Source of the DNA: Neoaquamicrobium microcysteis
GTDB lineage: Bacteria > Pseudomonadota > Alphaproteobacteria > Rhizobiales > Rhizobiaceae
NCBI RefSeq assembly: GCF_008180155.1
Contig: NZ_VSZS01000068.1
Span: 514,762 to 578,761, forward strand
Length of the DNA: 64,000 nt
Direction of reading: 5' to 3'
The notes under the pieces are model-generated. The model saw nothing but the letters and a program-made list of their open reading frames with translations. It was not told the origin of the DNA and searched no databases. How positions within the stretch are numbered: the first letter of the stretch is position 1; every line of letters begins with the position of its first letter. Below are positions 63,100 through 64,000 of this stretch, one piece after another. Position numbers and translations under genes: made by a program.

Positions 63100-63615
63100 T
63101 TACCACCGGCGTTGCGATGCGCGCTCCTGGAAATGTTCCGCAAGAGCCGCGCGCTGGTCCGGCGTCAGCACTTCCGCGGCCTCGATCAGCGCGGCGGTAA
63201 CGCGACGCGACGCCTCGTCGAGCGCGCCGATGCGTTCGGCCCGCAGCGTTTCTGCAGCCGCCGGGTCGATGGTTTCGGCGCCGATAATCTCCACGATCGC
63301 TTCCCTGGTGTGCCGGAACTCGCGCATCAGCGGCCGCAATTCCGCCCGCGCGTCGTCGATGATCGCCCAGATTCGCTCTTCCTGCTCCGGCGTCGCGTTT
63401 ACGGCGTCCAGCGCACGACCGAACCCACGGCCGGCAAAACCCATGCCATGGTTCATACCCGTCTTCATGACGAAGCGGCCCATGCCGTCCCCTCCGCCCA
63501 TTGCACCGGCAACCCCGATGCCGCCAAGCACCAGAACGGTGATGCCGCCTGCCACGACCCAGCCACGGGTTCGGCTCCGCGGCGGAAGTATCTCGATTTC
63601 CTTTTCCTGTTCCAT
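63100..63615 (-). CDS. Spy/CpxP-like periplasmic stress or metal-sensor protein
   Basis: The 171-residue protein has a membrane anchor (about 18-40) after a short cytoplasmic tail, then a Gly/Met-rich linker (GGGDGMGRFVMKTGMNHGMGFAGRG) and a helical domain with two LTPxQ-like motifs (VNATPEQEERIW, LTPDQRAALAEHF). This fits the Spy/CpxP and CnrR/ZraP-like 'heavy-metal resistance' family. The Met/His/Gly stretch could bind copper or another metal. It is the first gene of the RR-HK operon. Confidence 0.82.
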   Translation of the reverse strand: MEQEKEIEILPPRSRTRGWVVAGGITVLVLGGIGVAGAMGGGDGMGRFVMKTGMNHGMGFAGRGFGRALDAVNATPEQEERIWAIIDDARAELRPLMREFRHTREAIVEIIGAETIDPAAAETLRAERIGALDEASRRVTAALIEAAEVLTPDQRAALAEHFQERASQRRW

Positions 63616-63890
63616 CCTGAAACTCCCTTCCTGCCCGGCAACGATTGCCGCGATGGAAGCAGGTTAGGCCTGAACTGTTTCGCCCTTTGCAGGCCAGTGT
63701 AAAGAAATGTGAAGCACGCCTGGGTTCGGCTGGGTAGGCCAACACCCGCGCAAGGCAAGTCCCCTCACCGTCCCGCCGACGACAAGTTTTTGTGACTTGG
63801 CTGCGATGAACCGCGCGCGGTCCGGGCCCGTAGATTGGCCCGAGACGACCCCTGGTCTCTCCCCCAGAAACCAACCGAGAGGAAGCAAGG
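63616..63890. other. Divergent intergenic region before the fasciclin gene
   Basis: No reading frame is supported. It holds a CpxR-like direct repeat (63699-63713) and a short stem GGGCC...GGCCC near 63825-63842. Confidence 0.5.
63699..63713. promoter_or_regulatory. CpxR-like box upstream of the spy-like gene
   Basis: GTAAA-GAAAT-GTGAA fits the CpxR consensus GTAAA-N5-GTAAA with one mismatch. It is about 84 bases upstream of the Spy-like start. It would allow autoregulation by the adjacent OmpR-type regulator; this is inferred. Confidence 0.45.
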
Positions 63891-64000
63891 ATGCTCAAGA
63901 GATTGTTGATTTCCGGTGCGGCTGCCGTCGCGATGACCACATCCGTGCTGGCCGCCGACATCGTCGATACCGCCAGCCAGGCCGGCAACTTCACAACCCT
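63891..64000 (+). CDS. Fasciclin-domain protein, N-terminal part
   Basis: The gene runs off the window after 36 codons. It begins with a Sec signal peptide (MLKRLLISGAAAVAMTTSVLAA) followed by DIVDTASQAGNFTTL, the start of a fasciclin (FAS1, beta-Ig-H3) domain. Such secreted proteins take part in adhesion; in rhizobia some affect symbiosis. A good ribosome site (AGAGGAAG) stands ahead of the ATG. Confidence 0.85.
   Translation, partial: MLKRLLISGAAAVAMTTSVLAADIVDTASQAGNFTT

Noticed and set aside
1..64000. CRISPR arrays, insertion sequences, prophage genes
   Set aside because: None were found: no regularly spaced repeats, no transposase or integrase motifs, and no phage structural genes.

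Overview
The window comes from the high-GC chromosome of an alphaproteobacterium, most likely in the Rhizobiales (Hyphomicrobiales), Phyllobacteriaceae/Rhizobiaceae side. The evidence is the rimP-nusA-ylxR-infB-rbfA-truB-rpsO-pnp order, the combined YlxR/L7Ae protein, an HWE-family histidine kinase, two RIME-like palindromes of the kind scattered through rhizobial genomes, the ubiE-ubiB-coaBC order, and an ehu/eut ectoine locus laid out as in Sinorhizobium. No phage, insertion sequence, integrase or CRISPR array was seen. Almost all of the window is coding.

Region 1 (1-13.2 kb) holds the end of an EAL protein, an RsmC-like methyltransferase and, on the minus strand, the transcription/translation cluster rimP, nusA, ylxR, infB, rbfA, truB, rpsO, pnp. 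An HWE sensor kinase lies between truB and rpsO. A hairpin with a U-run just before rimP looks like an attenuator for the whole operon. Region 2 (13.3-21 kb) has a permuted NlpC/P60-like protein, a PQQ-type sugar dehydrogenase, two diguanylate cyclases, a small membrane protein, upp and an adenosine/adenine deaminase. Region 3 (21-25.9 kb) is ubiE-ubiB-coaBC, split by a FitAB/VapBC-type toxin-antitoxin pair with its own inverted-repeat operator, followed by a GNAT gene. Region 4 (25.9-28.4 kb) is an ArsR-led operon of SRPBCC (AHSA1) and VOC proteins.

Region 5 (28.5-39.8 kb) is nucleoside uptake and salvage: a BMP-family binding protein, ABC ATPase, two permeases, cytidine deaminase, purine nucleoside phosphorylase and thymidine phosphorylase. 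The binding protein is separated from its transporter by an unrelated block (Fe-alcohol dehydrogenase, thioesterase, slyX, anti-sigma-like protein, MFS transporter). Region 6 (40-46 kb) has msrA, a small membrane protein, tRNA-Ser(GGA), and a cobalamin riboswitch in front of ribonucleotide reductase genes. The small subunit has Phe where the radical Tyr should be and Glu as the first metal ligand, which marks a class Ic (Mn/Fe, Chlamydia-type) enzyme. B12 is therefore expected to switch off a B12-independent reductase.

Region 7 (46-59.2 kb) is a complete ectoine/hydroxyectoine uptake and breakdown locus: doeD, doeC and the AsnC-type regulator doeX on the minus strand; enuR, ehuABCD and eutABCDE on the plus strand. 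Ectoine enters through EhuABCD. EutA/B/C handle the hydroxyectoine branch. EutD (DoeA) opens the ring, EutE (DoeB) deacetylates, and DoeD and DoeC carry diaminobutyrate to aspartate. Repeated ATTGTCATGA-like sites at enuR and ehuA, and separate palindromes before doeC, look like EnuR and DoeX operators. Region 8 (59.3-64 kb) is a DrrAB-type ABC exporter, a CpxPRA-like set (periplasmic sensor, response regulator, histidine kinase) with a possible CpxR-like box, and the start of a fasciclin-domain protein cut by the window end.
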